A stretch of DNA of 64,000 nt from Phlyctochytrium arcticum. Lineage: Eukaryota > Chytridiomycota > Chytridiomycetes > Chytridiales > Chytridiaceae. Shown piece after piece: positions 45,063 through 55,268 of the stretch. The position numbers were made by a program, and so were the translations under genes. Position 1 is the stretch's first letter. Each line of letters opens with the position of its first letter. Location: NCBI GenBank assembly GCA_025602905.1, contig JAHLKI010000031.1, positions 248,001 to 312,000 on the forward strand, written 5' to 3'. The notes under the pieces were generated by a model, which was not told where the DNA came from, made no database searches, and saw only the letters and a list, made by a program, of their open reading frames with translations.

Positions 45063-45923
45063 CTATATATAACAAATCCGTGTAGCAAGAACGCAATCTA
45101 CTTCCAGTTGATTAGGGGGTAAAGGCAATTCTAACGTACTCAGACTTCGCTCTCGTGATGGGGAAAAGGTAATTCTAACGTGCTCAGGCTTCGCTCTCAG
45201 GATTTCCGTGCTTTGTCCACTTAGGCAATTCCATGAAGGAATCAGGGTGGTCAAATGTTTGCAGATATTGAGCAACGTGAGGATTGTGTCTAGCTTGAGA
45301 TCCATGGCATAGAGGTTCAAGCGCTGAAGAAATGGGTTCGCACATACGAGTTGCATGACCAAATCGTCGGGACCATGCCCGGGATGACTTAGAGTGAGCG
45401 TAGTCAGCCGCGAGCTGCATGGATCAATATTGCGACGTGCATCCAAGATTGACGTAAAATAGTTGAATGTATAGGATTGATATAGACAGTGTAGTTCAAG
45501 TTCTTCCCTGCAATTCATTTTTCTTATCAGGACCGCGCGGATGCAAGTTGGTTAAAAAACGAGTGAAACTCACAAATTTGGGCAGGCACTCAGCAGAACC
45601 CTCAAAAGTCTTAATTCATCCGACACCTTGAAGTGCTTCGTGTACCCCCTGGACCATAGTGGCGAGTCATTGAAAACACGCATGTGCTGCCCAAACTCTG
45701 GACGGGCATCCAGACAATCCGCAAACCTCGAAATTGCGTAGAGATTGCGCAGAAGAGGCTCGCGAAATAAGAATGGTATCGTTGCTCTTCGCCAGACCCA
45801 CCCGACTCTTGAGATTCGATCAAGTGTGCATTCGCGCCGGCAGTGGCCATCGGGAGAAGGCCAAAAACCCCCTAGAAGGTAATCTAAGATCTGTAAAACA
45901 ATCTCTAGGGGTAGTTCGGGCAT
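45063..45923 (-). CDS. F-box/LRR protein (paralogue I), family start codon lost
   Basis: Exon 1 ends at 45574 and exon 2 is 45063-45507, joined in phase across a 66-nt GTGAGT...TGCAG intron (CPNL-EEL). The family ATG before DEQ/DDQEVHQ is ATC here, so translation must start at ATG 45923, just before the F-box core PELPLEIVLQILDYL. The second helix is RRATIPFLFREP. The LRR exon reads DPCSSRLTTLTL, FLQRLNLYAMDLKLD and CKHLTTLIPS, with an extended tail. The frame is otherwise open, so a slightly shortened protein is possible. The function is inferred only from the F-box. Confidence 0.6.
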
Positions 45924-46043
45924 CGTGGTCAATGTTTTGTGTTGATGCACCTCTTGGTCGTCGATCACGTCAAATGTCTGTGCTCAAAGATAGTCTTCTA
46001 AGCAGCGGCTTGCGTTGACAGCAAGAGGGATTTTCACGGGGTT

Positions 46044-46099
46044 CCACTTTGACAGGTGGCTTGTCAAACCCATTCGAATCACACGCTTTCCCACGCGGC
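46044..46099 (-). promoter_or_regulatory. F-box family bipartite promoter motif (copy I)
   Basis: CCACTTTGACAGG near 46044 and CCATTCGAATCACACGC running to CCCACGCGG (46070-46098), 120-175 nt upstream of the ATG used by paralogue I. Confidence 0.5.
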
Positions 46100-46855
46100 T
46101 CGTGCTAATGTGTGCAGGAAAAGGACTTTAAGGACAATGTTTTCGCCAGGAAGGTCCTGGGGGAGGAAATATCTGTATGTCTAGAACGTCCCTGAACCAA
46201 TGTATTCCTATCCGCGACCCAAATCCGTCAAATATGAAGCAGGGTCAAACTCAACCCAGTGAGACATAGATTTCTTGGTTCTACCAGCCCCAATATCGCA
46301 TTTCGATGGCAGTGATGATTCGGAGCAGCTTGTCTGGGGTCCGGTAACCGAGACGGCCTCCAATAGTCCAAATCATGTAAAAGAATAAACTGAGCGTTAC
46401 AAACATCTGAGACATATGCGGGTTGCGACGTGCCTTGATTCTACCAACCCCAATCTCGCTACATCCATGCTGTGCATTTCGATGCGGTGATGATCAGGAG
46501 TGGTGATCTGCTTGATTCGATATGCAGATGATAATTCCCATTCTCGGATGCCTGGGATATTGAAATGCCAGATCGGGGTTGTCCATTGATGCCATTCTAT
46601 CATTATGGTTGAGATCAAGGCCAGTCAGAATCAAGCCGGGTCAGAATTTGAGATTGGCATCCAGGCGCATTGGAGATTGTGACCTGGTAATATATGGGGG
46701 ACCCTAATACTCCAAGACTAGCGAGGTAGGATGTAGAAATGGAAATAGGGAAGACGGCGGTGAGTTTGGCCTCCGGTGGTCATCGAAACATCCACCGAGC
46801 GACCATATCCTTATTGTGCGTTGAGAGCAGGGTGAGCATATGAGCAGCGGGTGGA
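46100..46855. other. Intergenic with a short direct repeat
   Basis: TTCTACCARCCCCAATMTCGC occurs near 46278 and 46439, each followed within 40 nt by GCATTTCGATG. No gene recognised. Confidence 0.4.
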
Positions 46856-47812
46856 TCAGCGCAATGCGCGATAGTTGTATGCCGTCCTGACCCTCGCAAC
46901 TCCGATATCGTAAAACCGGACGGTAGCATTTCGATGAAACTGGAATGCGACTATATCGTTGTTGACCTCTAGGAGCAAAATACGGCCTTGGCCTACTCCC
47001 CACCGGTGGCACGGCATGTCATTGAGATCGTTGCTGGAATCTGAGCAATGCGAGTCAAGTTCATGCCGGGTTCGGCTGGAATCTGCGACCGGGATCCAGG
47101 CTGCTTTTGCCATTTGAACCTGTCGGGGAAAAGAGGATGATAGGTCTTGATACATCAATGGATGATGATCTGGGGACAAAAAATAGGAGGAGGGGGGAAG
47201 GGTTGAGATGGGGTGCCCAATGGCAATCAAAGTATGCCCCGTATCCGCGACCCGGTTTGGAATCAACCACCCAATCAAGTCTCCTGGCCCCATATCCTGC
47301 AACCTTCTCACCCTTTCCCACCGTCCCTCGCTCCCTTCCAATGACCGAAAAAATTTAGCAAAATCGACAGCCCGAGGCATGGGCGGGTCCACCGCGGGAT
47401 CATTCATCTCTTTTGGTACATCATTGAACCAATCATGTAACCCTACTGAATTCAATAGGTAGGAGATGAAACATGAACAATCTGTGTGAATTTGGCCAGT
47501 CTTTCCATTGATGGAGGAGATGTGCGTGTAGGATGTATTAAGAAGGATACCGCCTTGAGCGGATGGTGCACTTGCTAGTTGAGCGGCCAGAAACAGGTTA
47601 TGGGACTTGTTATTGGAAATAGGGAGAGTTGGGAGAGGTGGGTAGCTGGATAGGTTGCAGTAGTAACGGTAATCGTCACTATTCGGAATGGCATAACTTG
47701 CTGGCTGGAACACGGATAGGATGAGGCAGATGCACAGTGCGGCCTTGACAGATATGAAGCAAGTATTGATGTTGTTCTCTAAGCCCATTCTTTTCCTTGG
47801 AATCTTTGGCAT
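46856..47812 (-). CDS. Secreted NlpC/P60-like papain-fold protein
   Basis: From ATG 47812 the product has about 318 residues. A basic start is followed by a hydrophobic signal or anchor (AALCICLILSVFQPASYA). The body has an NlpC/P60 arrangement: HTDCSCFISYLL, where the second Cys is the likely nucleophile, and MGPGDLIGWLIPN...DTGHTLIAIG, the 'GDL..........HV.IY.G' block with the catalytic His. Family members cleave gamma-D-glutamyl or related peptide bonds of bacterial peptidoglycan, so a role against bacteria or in uptake is possible but not shown. Single exon. Divergent from the gene at 48000 across 187 nt. Confidence 0.65.
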   Translation of the reverse strand: MPKIPRKRMGLENNINTCFISVKAALCICLILSVFQPASYAIPNSDDYRYYCNLSSYPPLPTLPISNNKSHNLFLAAQLASAPSAQGGILLNTSYTHISSINGKTGQIHTDCSCFISYLLNSVGLHDWFNDVPKEMNDPAVDPPMPRAVDFAKFFRSLEGSEGRWERVRRLQDMGPGDLIGWLIPNRVADTGHTLIAIGHPISTLPPSSYFLSPDHHPLMYQDLSSSFPRQVQMAKAAWIPVADSSRTRHELDSHCSDSSNDLNDMPCHRWGVGQGRILLLEVNNDIVAFQFHRNATVRFYDIGVARVRTAYNYRALR

Positions 47813-47999
47813 TGCATCGTCAAAAATTCGAAATGTCAAATTCCGCAGTCATGTGACACGAGACGCTTCGGGGGAAACTTGAAACTTGAAACTCATCTTG
47901 GCCATCCACGATTCCAATCACACCCTGGCACCCTTTTTGCACCAAGACGAGCAAGGCCAGGTCCCCTAAGTTAAAGGAGCTGTAGAGTGAAAACAGAGG

Positions 48000-49085
48000 A
48001 TGGTTACCAATACGCCTCCGGCAGATCCTTCCGCTGCGCGTCGCAACCCGCAAGGTCGCCAATCAGCAAACAATCCAAATTCTGTTCCCTCAAGTCAAAA
48101 CCAGGCTTCACCTCTTCATCGGGCACCCCCCAACACGCCTGTAGGACCGGCTGCGGCAGGTGTAGATACCTTACCTGTTTCTGATAACTCTGGCCCTCAA
48201 ACAACGCCGCGATCGCATGTCCGCGCGTTGCGGGTTGTCAGTCCTTCGCGAGGAGAAGAAGGGTCCACTGCCACCACTGGACACCGAAAAGGGAGCAAGA
48301 AGGCCGGGGCAGCGTTGAGCATTCCCTCGGATGCGGACGATGAGTCGGATCATGAGGATGTGGTCGGCGTTCCGGACTCATCAGAGGGCGATGATGGGGA
48401 TAAATCATCCATGCAAAGAGCAGCTCACCACTCATTGGCGGGTATCCCATCCACATCAAGCAATCAGCCTGCCAACAGTACTCTCCCGCAAAATGCTCAC
48501 GATATTCTCTCACGGCGGATAAATCTCCCGGGCACCAATGCCGGTTTGACTACCACTCATCCCCCTTATTTACCCCCCGCCGCTCCCGCACCTACTCCAC
48601 TCTCTACCCTTCAAACTTACACAACCATCCCGGGCCTCATCTCCCTCCTCATCACTCCCTTCTTCCAAGGCATGTTTTACGGTTTGGGCGAAGGATTGGC
48701 CAAGGTCGTTATGGGACGGTACTATGGTGTTGAACCCGTCATTGCTCTGGGTGGCGGACCGCAGAGTAAAGGTCTTGAACGGGATCACCGGCGTAAACCT
48801 TCCTGGATCCGAAACCTCTGGGCTCGATTCACTGATCGGTCAACCACCGATTCGGACGAAACTACTCAAAGACGAGAATTGGAACATGCCAATCTGGTCG
48901 CGGCATCGCCTTTGGCTGTTGAGGAGGGATGGATAGTTTCCACCCTCTCCCGAGTTTTTACCCTTGTGAACAATGCGGAGATGGCATCTCCAGACACGCC
49001 ATCCCCAGTCATTGCCGTTTGGACGCCGGTGACAAAGACGTGGATGAAACGTGTAGGAAATGATCTTCCAGGCATTTGTGTATAA
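48000..49085 (+). CDS. Mim1/Tom13-like mitochondrial outer-membrane protein
   Basis: Single-exon product of 361 residues. The first ~200 residues are low-complexity, rich in Ser, Pro, Asn and acidic residues (DADDESDHEDVV). One hydrophobic segment follows (TIPGLISLLITPFFQGMFYG, then LGEGLAKVVMGRYYG). This single helix with small residues followed by a Gly-Glu pair resembles Mim1, which inserts helical proteins into the outer mitochondrial membrane. Fungal Mim1 proteins are usually much shorter, so the long N-terminus is unusual. No other domain recognised. The call rests on the helix alone. Confidence 0.45.
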   Translation: MVTNTPPADPSAARRNPQGRQSANNPNSVPSSQNQASPLHRAPPNTPVGPAAAGVDTLPVSDNSGPQTTPRSHVRALRVVSPSRGEEGSTATTGHRKGSKKAGAALSIPSDADDESDHEDVVGVPDSSEGDDGDKSSMQRAAHHSLAGIPSTSSNQPANSTLPQNAHDILSRRINLPGTNAGLTTTHPPYLPPAAPAPTPLSTLQTYTTIPGLISLLITPFFQGMFYGLGEGLAKVVMGRYYGVEPVIALGGGPQSKGLERDHRRKPSWIRNLWARFTDRSTTDSDETTQRRELEHANLVAASPLAVEEGWIVSTLSRVFTLVNNAEMASPDTPSPVIAVWTPVTKTWMKRVGNDLPGICV

Positions 49086-49595
49086 CTTTTTTTCGCACCG
49101 TCTTTCCTTGTATTTATCTCGAGAATGGAAACTGTATGCACTTTATCCCACATTGCGGGTTTTTATAAATGCTCCCCTGTCCCGCTCAAATATGGACATC
49201 CGCGGTTATTGGGATAGCCGTGCGCAGCAAACCTTGAACCCTAAATTCTCGCTTACGCCGGTGACAAGTGCCGACACTCAACCAGATTCTTTTCCCGCAT
49301 GCATTAGATTCCAGATTTCTTTTCCACTTTTGAAAGCATCAGCTTGAGGTCCACCGCCTTCGTTGGTCCCATCGCACCCTTCATTTTCTGCAACTTTTCT
49401 TGTTCACTCACTCGCATTTGTTTTACGCATACTCTTGCATCTCCCCGAGACAAAGTATTTCTCGGTCTACCAGCACTACATACGCACGTCTTTGCATACG
49501 GGTTTAGGACCCGCCATACCCAAGTCCTTCAAGCATTCTTGGCAGAGGGAAATTGTTCGATCATATTCATTGACGCATTTTCAAACCGCACCAAT
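49086..49595. other. Intergenic, nothing recognised
   Basis: 3' flank of the Mim1-like gene and the promoter or leader of the next gene. Confidence 0.4.
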
Positions 49596-50651
49596 ATGAA
49601 TGCCATGACGCTCCAGCCGCCTGCTCCCACCCGAGCGGCTACGTTCCCGGACCCATTGTCCGTATCTAGGAAACGAAAAGCGAGCGAAGGAAATGGAGAA
49701 ATGGGATTATTTGTAAGTTTTTCTTTTGCTGGTATTTATTTTCTCATTTTCTAAACTTTTTCTTTTTTTTGGGATTTATAGAAGCGGCTGCATGGAGGAA
49801 ACGGAAACGACTGGATGATGATGAGTGGGAATGGTGGAATGGGTATGGGGAACTCACCAGCCACAAGTACAACACGACCGATAAAAGGATTTGGATTTGG
49901 AGGTGCATCTTCTGAGGCTCATTCTTCACCACTCTATCGAAGTGTCCCTCTCTCCGTACCTTACCCGAACCAGTCTTTGCCAAGCACAACTATATACCCT
50001 ACCGCCCTAGACCCACAAGTTCTCCAGCACCATCTTTTGCAACTGCAACAATGTGCGGGGCCGAATCAGATACCCTCCAATGACGTCTACGACTTTGCTC
50101 AAGTCCATGAACGGTTATTGGCATGTAGTGCTGATGGATATTCGCCGCAGGATCGAAGTCCAGGTGAAGATATGATGATGAGTATTGAGTCGCCTGATGT
50201 AAGTGCATTTTGGTGATTTGGGCTTATGTATTCGAATCTGATGATTGAGTTTTTTTAGAACATGGACATGAATGATTTTCAAAATCAGTATTCTCAACTT
50301 CAGCAACACTATCTACAACAGCAGATTCACCAACATCAGCAACCCCAACAAATCTATTATCCTCTCTCTGGTGGTGGTGCAGAACCCGAATCTGGCATCT
50401 ACCACCACCGCCGCCGGGTCTCCTCCAGCACAATCATGGCCCTATCTATGCCACCCACGTCTCCCGTCTGCACCCCAGCAGCCCTCTATTCATCCCATTC
50501 CCAACCCACTCCGGCTCTTCTAACCCCCATTACATCTCCGACCCGATCTCCTCGCATGCGATCCCCGAGCTTTTCGATGGGTTTTAAAAAGGATTGCGAA
50601 AAGTGCATTAGTGGGGTTAGGGGGCATTATATGCATGTATTGAGTAGTTGA
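49596..50651 (+). CDS. Low-complexity protein with conserved fungal DCEKC...GHY tail
   Basis: Three exons (49596-49712, 49782-50198, 50259-50651) in perfect phase give 309 residues. A basic SRKRKASEGN near residue 25 looks like a nuclear-localisation signal. The middle is Gln/His-rich (QQQIHQHQQPQQ) and Ser/Pro-rich (TPITSPTRSPRMRSPS). The end, MGFKKDCEKCISGVRGHYMH, resembles a short C-terminal motif (DCEKC...VPGHY.H) that I recall from uncharacterised fungal proteins. The motif may bind metal or a partner; function unknown. Low-complexity text plus a conserved tail suggests a regulatory or RNA-granule protein, but that is inference. Confidence 0.7.
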
Positions 50652-53600
50652 GTGGACTCTGAGACACTACTTACGTGTTACTCTCTAAAAGTTTATTACC
50701 GGAAGCAATATACCCCACAATAAAGAGTTGGATTCCCGTATCCCCTTCATACACTAGTCGCTTTTGTCGGTTGTGCTGCTTCGAGTCAACAATGGTTTTG
50801 ATCGACATAGTCATCGCTGCGCTTGGTTCTATCTCAGATGATCGCCACCGAATCAGCAATGTTGGGTATGTTAATCAATATGCTACAGTAAAATAATAAT
50901 ACTCATGTATAAGGGACAAAAGACATGCTTCGATAGATCTAGTGCATTAGAGTAGTATGTAAGGGCAGTAACTTGAAGTAACATGATGGAAAGTTCAAAT
51001 TTGCCTAAGGAGGTGCATTAGTAGACCCAGCTTACATCAGAGAACTTCAAATTTCTTTTCTCGCTGATTCTACGTGTTCCGAGCCCGCCCGAGGAGAGTT
51101 GAGCCTGGAAAATCCATAAGTAAAAGCAACTTTTGTTGATGGGATGTTACCACGGTCCTCATCCAACTCCGCAATCCGGATGTTCGATTCTCGTGCTACC
51201 AAAGAATGCCTGTTGTTTCACGACCAAAATGTTGGTGTAGAAATAGATACCAGCCCATTGATTGAGATACTCGTGAGCGGACTTTTGTGGGAATGACATA
51301 CACTTTGCCGCTGTAGGCACAAATACGCGACACGAGAGCCGTTTTTTGGGAATGTTCAAAAATGATTTTCATGATATCGATATATTGATTTGTCATTGGA
51401 GTTGCGTGTATTCAGCAGTCTTGGCTCTCTCATGAAGTGTTCAACCGGCCCATGTGAGTATTGGGCAGATGATAGATCCAGGGGGTTGCGGAAATGGCAA
51501 TTAGGAGACTGTCACCAGATCCCATTGTGAAGTGACATGCAGCACAAAATCGCAGCCTGAAGTAAGGTTCAATGACACTGTCCAGATGACGTTTCTGTGC
51601 GAATTCAGGGAAGCAACCCTCTCCGAACGTAAGTCTTGATCAAGCACCATCAACTCTCAAGCTTTGACGCGGCTCAGCGTTTTCCTGAGCGTTTTCTCTG
51701 AGATCCGAGTTGCTCTGCACATCCTTGTAAGAAAGCGGGGTTCTCGAACGCCCGGCTTTTGGGTCGCCACCTTTCCACAAACAAGGATGCTCATCTCTCC
51801 TTTCGAAATGATGTTGCATCACTCCGCAACGATTAAATAATGGGCCGCCTAAATTGTTCTGTACAACACCTTGCTGAAGGGCGCTCGGCCAACCCTTTTT
51901 GCGCAGAACAACGGGCGAAAATGTGATGAGGCGCGGACGGTATTTGAGACCAAGGGCACTGCCCTTTTGCTTTCGGATCTCCGGGTTCTCCTGCTTCCTT
52001 TGCTTTTGTTTCCCAAGACCTCTCAAGCGTTTTGTCATCTGGACAAGGCAGCCTTGCAGAGCCAAAGGAGAACACGTTTCTCCAGGAGGGTGGTTTTGCC
52101 CGTCTCCGTAAAGTTGCGCACCCATAATAACCAACTTTGTCGCACCCGGTGATTGAAACGACGCGACTTTAGTGGATCTCGCGTCAACTCCCACGATCCC
52201 AACCCAAGTTGCGTTTGGAGCCCTAGAAAATCATAACAATCAAGTTTGAATCATCTCATAACCTCTTGCATTTGCCCATCTTTGAAGGCCCAGGCGAATT
52301 GTTGAGCAAAATTTCCGTCTGCCTCACCGGAACCCACAAGTTTTGCCAACCATCTTCATTTTTGGAACAACCTTGATAGATCCAGAATCGAACTTTCAAC
52401 TGCAACTGCATCCGGTCGACAATCGTTCTTTGCTGTAGAAATCGGATCTATCCTCTGCGATTATCAGAACTTTTGGTTCAAACTTCTATTCGGCCATACC
52501 CGGTAAGTCAAATGATTGTAAACAAAGATGGAGTGGGAAAGCCAGGGGGAACATACCATCGTCGAATCCGAATACGATTGCGATTATTCTTACGGCAAAT
52601 GCCTGCTACTGGGACTGCCATATGGCTCGGGGTGCTGTCGGCCATCCTTCCAACGCGGTGGTGGGAATATTGTTTTGGTGATTTGTCACTGGGTTTCAGT
52701 TGTCGCTTTGGACGGTGCGGAGAGGATGTTGGACGCAGACAGATGCAAAAGACATTTATTTCCTGGGGACCCCTCGACGAAATTGGGGCTTTGCTCAACC
52801 TCTACCACACATGTCTTACCGCAAACTTTCATTTATTTATGTTTATCCATCGTTTTTCTCATCACCTCATACGAATATGGAACCCGATCCACAATGTGGT
52901 CTGACAATACTCTTCCAAAACGAAACAAATCCTTCTCTCGTTCAATCAATCAATGGGGGGTTTGGCCGTTTGCAGAATTCATAAAAATCGCTGCGGGCGT
53001 ACGCATACACTCTTGCTTTTATCGCCACCTCCAGCGGCAACAGAACAATTGACGAGCTTTTCGGCCGCCTCTCGGATTCAAATCATTTTATCTCACAGCT
53101 CGACACTTTCTTTGGATCAGAGGCATACGTTTTATACCTTCCCAGATCCCTTCTGGATACCTAAAGCAAAATCGTAGACGACATTTGGGATCATATTCAG
53201 ATCCAAGACACAACCTCTGGTTACTGGTGCGGGTAGCGGATCGGAAACCATCTCGCTGAGGAGAATTCGGACATTTCAAACGTTTTGACCCTGTCGACTA
53301 GCTATTTGGACGATCCTTGTCTATCAAGATCGACTTTTGGACATACCCACCTACTCGCCAACGCGCGACCAGCGGTTCAGATTTGCCGACTAGATTTGTG
53401 TCCAGATCTCAGGCTCATTATACCACATCGTCTATTGTTTCGATAGATCCGGCAACCGTCAGGCGAGAATTGCATAGACGAGAAGCTCATCGAAGACATA
53501 CCCTGAAACATTCCCAAACCTTACGTACCAGCGCATAATTCTCCGGGTGTCGTGCATTTATTTTGGTCAAATACCCTCATCGTGCAGAGTTGGTCCATCT

Positions 53601-53688
53601 CATCTCAGAAATATTTCAAGCAACGAGCTTTTTTCTTGGAGACTTGATCAGCAATACTTAAAAACTTACCACATCATCTACTTTCAAA
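50652..53688. other. Long gene-poor stretch, possible relic and long leader
   Basis: No gene can be supported over 3 kb. On the minus strand near 52050-52150, TKLVIMGAQ in one frame and TGKTTLLEK in the next resemble a split P-loop. Around it, 51640-52194 is open but low in family resemblance. Open frames at 52473-53052 on the plus strand have no relatives I recognise. The last part may be the 5' leader of the cold-shock gene. Confidence 0.3.
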
Positions 53689-54977
53689 ATGGATTCTGCC
53701 CATGTCATCCGATCCACAGGGAAAGTCAAGTTTTTCAACTCCCAGAAAGGTACATTTGCGCAAATGAGTATTCAAATAAAATGGGTTCTGATCTTTTTTT
53801 TTCCATCTAGGCTACGGTTTTATCATTCCCGAAGCTGGCGATGTCGAAGTGTTTGTCCACCATACGGCAATCATCAATAATGGCGGGTTCCGGAGTTTGG
53901 CTGAAGGCGAACTCGTCGAGTACGATGTCGTCAAAGGACCGAAAGGATGGCAGGCAGCCAATGTTTCTGGGCTAGAAGGACGACCAGTAAAAGGGGACGT
54001 TCGTGTGTTGAGAACATCATTTCGGTATGTATCGCAAGTGCTAATCACTTGGTATTTTGGCATTTTGGCTAAATCGTATGATCATTGATAGGCCTTCGTA
54101 CGGGTATAAGGGACCCAGCCATCACGGACAGCAAGCAGACAACAATGGTCAGCACATGTACATGTCCCAGAGCCCTCTCTCACCTCCGCCTACACCCGCC
54201 CACTATCTCTCGATGTCCCCGCCCAATGGGTCTGCAAACCCTTACAGTATGACGGCTATCACTGCTGGAGCCTACTATACGCCGCACGGCTGGGTCACCC
54301 CCTTCACCAACGCAAATATTCCCGGGGGTATGTACGGGTACCCGGTGTCAACACCCCTTTCCCCTCCGTACTCTAGTGAACAAGTGTATGCGGGTGGTTC
54401 TGCCAACGCGTATCCCAGCCCGACTGCACCAATAAGCGCAGCGCCTGCTACGCAGGATACAACTACTGCTGGAATGGAGATGATGACCCAGGCCGTCAGC
54501 CCAGATGAAATCGAGACGCATCAGAACGGAACTGAAATAACCCCGGCCGAAGTGCATTTCACCGGAAAGCTGACTAGCGCCACCCAGGCAACCAATGGGA
54601 ATGGGGGTAAACACCGCCGACCAATGACAAGCCAAGTGGTGCAACCCATGTACGGAAACATGGTCATGATGCCGAATGGATACCCGGGAGCCAAATTTGC
54701 TGCCGTTCCCGTCGCCGGTGGTGGATACACATATATGCCAATGGCTACTTCTGCTGGCATGCCGGCAGCCTATGCCGCCGTCGCGGCTGAAGGCACCCAC
54801 CCGACAATAGCTTACATGGGCCCTCCCAACCCAAACATGTACCAGCAGGCATACTACCACCCCCAGATGATTCCGCAGCCATACTTCCCCCACTACCAGA
54901 GCTACGTGCCACAAGGCCATGAAACTAGCCTGGCCCCGCAACCAGTCCCAGTCCCAGTCTCGGTTGCTGCAAACTGA
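53689..54977 (+). CDS. Cold-shock-domain RNA-binding protein
   Basis: Three exons with phase-consistent introns near 53750-53810 and 54025-54091 give about 370 residues. The cold-shock domain spans residues about 10-80: GKVKFFNSQKGYGFI (RNP1-like) and VEVFVHHTAI (RNP2-like), then LAEGELVEYDVVKGPKGWQA. Both single-strand-binding motifs are complete. The remaining two thirds are Pro/Tyr/Gly/Met-rich and low-complexity (PYSMTAITAGAYY, PQMIPQPYFPHYQSY). This recalls Y-box proteins, where such tails drive RNA packaging. A cytoplasmic mRNA-binding or translational-control role is likely. The stop lies just after PVPVSVAAN. Confidence 0.9.
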
Positions 54978-55268
54978 TAACGGGAACGCAATAGTTCCAA
55001 ACAAATCTCATACTCCCCACGCAACCCCAAAACCACAAAACAAACTAGATCAGGAATCATATTCGATCAAAATAATCTACCTCGTAATTTTTTGTACATA
55101 CTTTTCCCAACAGAGAACCTTTTTCCGGACCGTTCGTGTTTTATGTCCTTGTGACAGGTTTCTATCTATCCTAGCATATGGGAGGCATTGAGGAATCTTT
55201 CAAAATCCCAAATGTGTGTTTCGGCGAGTGAAAGAGTTTTAATGAATGTGGTAAGGCGGCACCGCTAT

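Noticed and set aside
51165..51225. tRNA-like text around GTTCGATTC
   Set aside because: No 5-bp T-arm, no D-arm or anticodon stem of proper spacing, and no acceptor pairing.
51640..52194. 184-codon open frame as a protein gene
   Set aside because: Only the short TKLVIMGAQ stretch is protein-like, and the rest of its P-loop is in another frame. Kept as a relic note only.
52473..53052. Open frames of 143 and 174 codons before the cold-shock gene
   Set aside because: Overlapping frames of similar length, no motif, and no consistent splice pattern. More likely leader or intergenic DNA.
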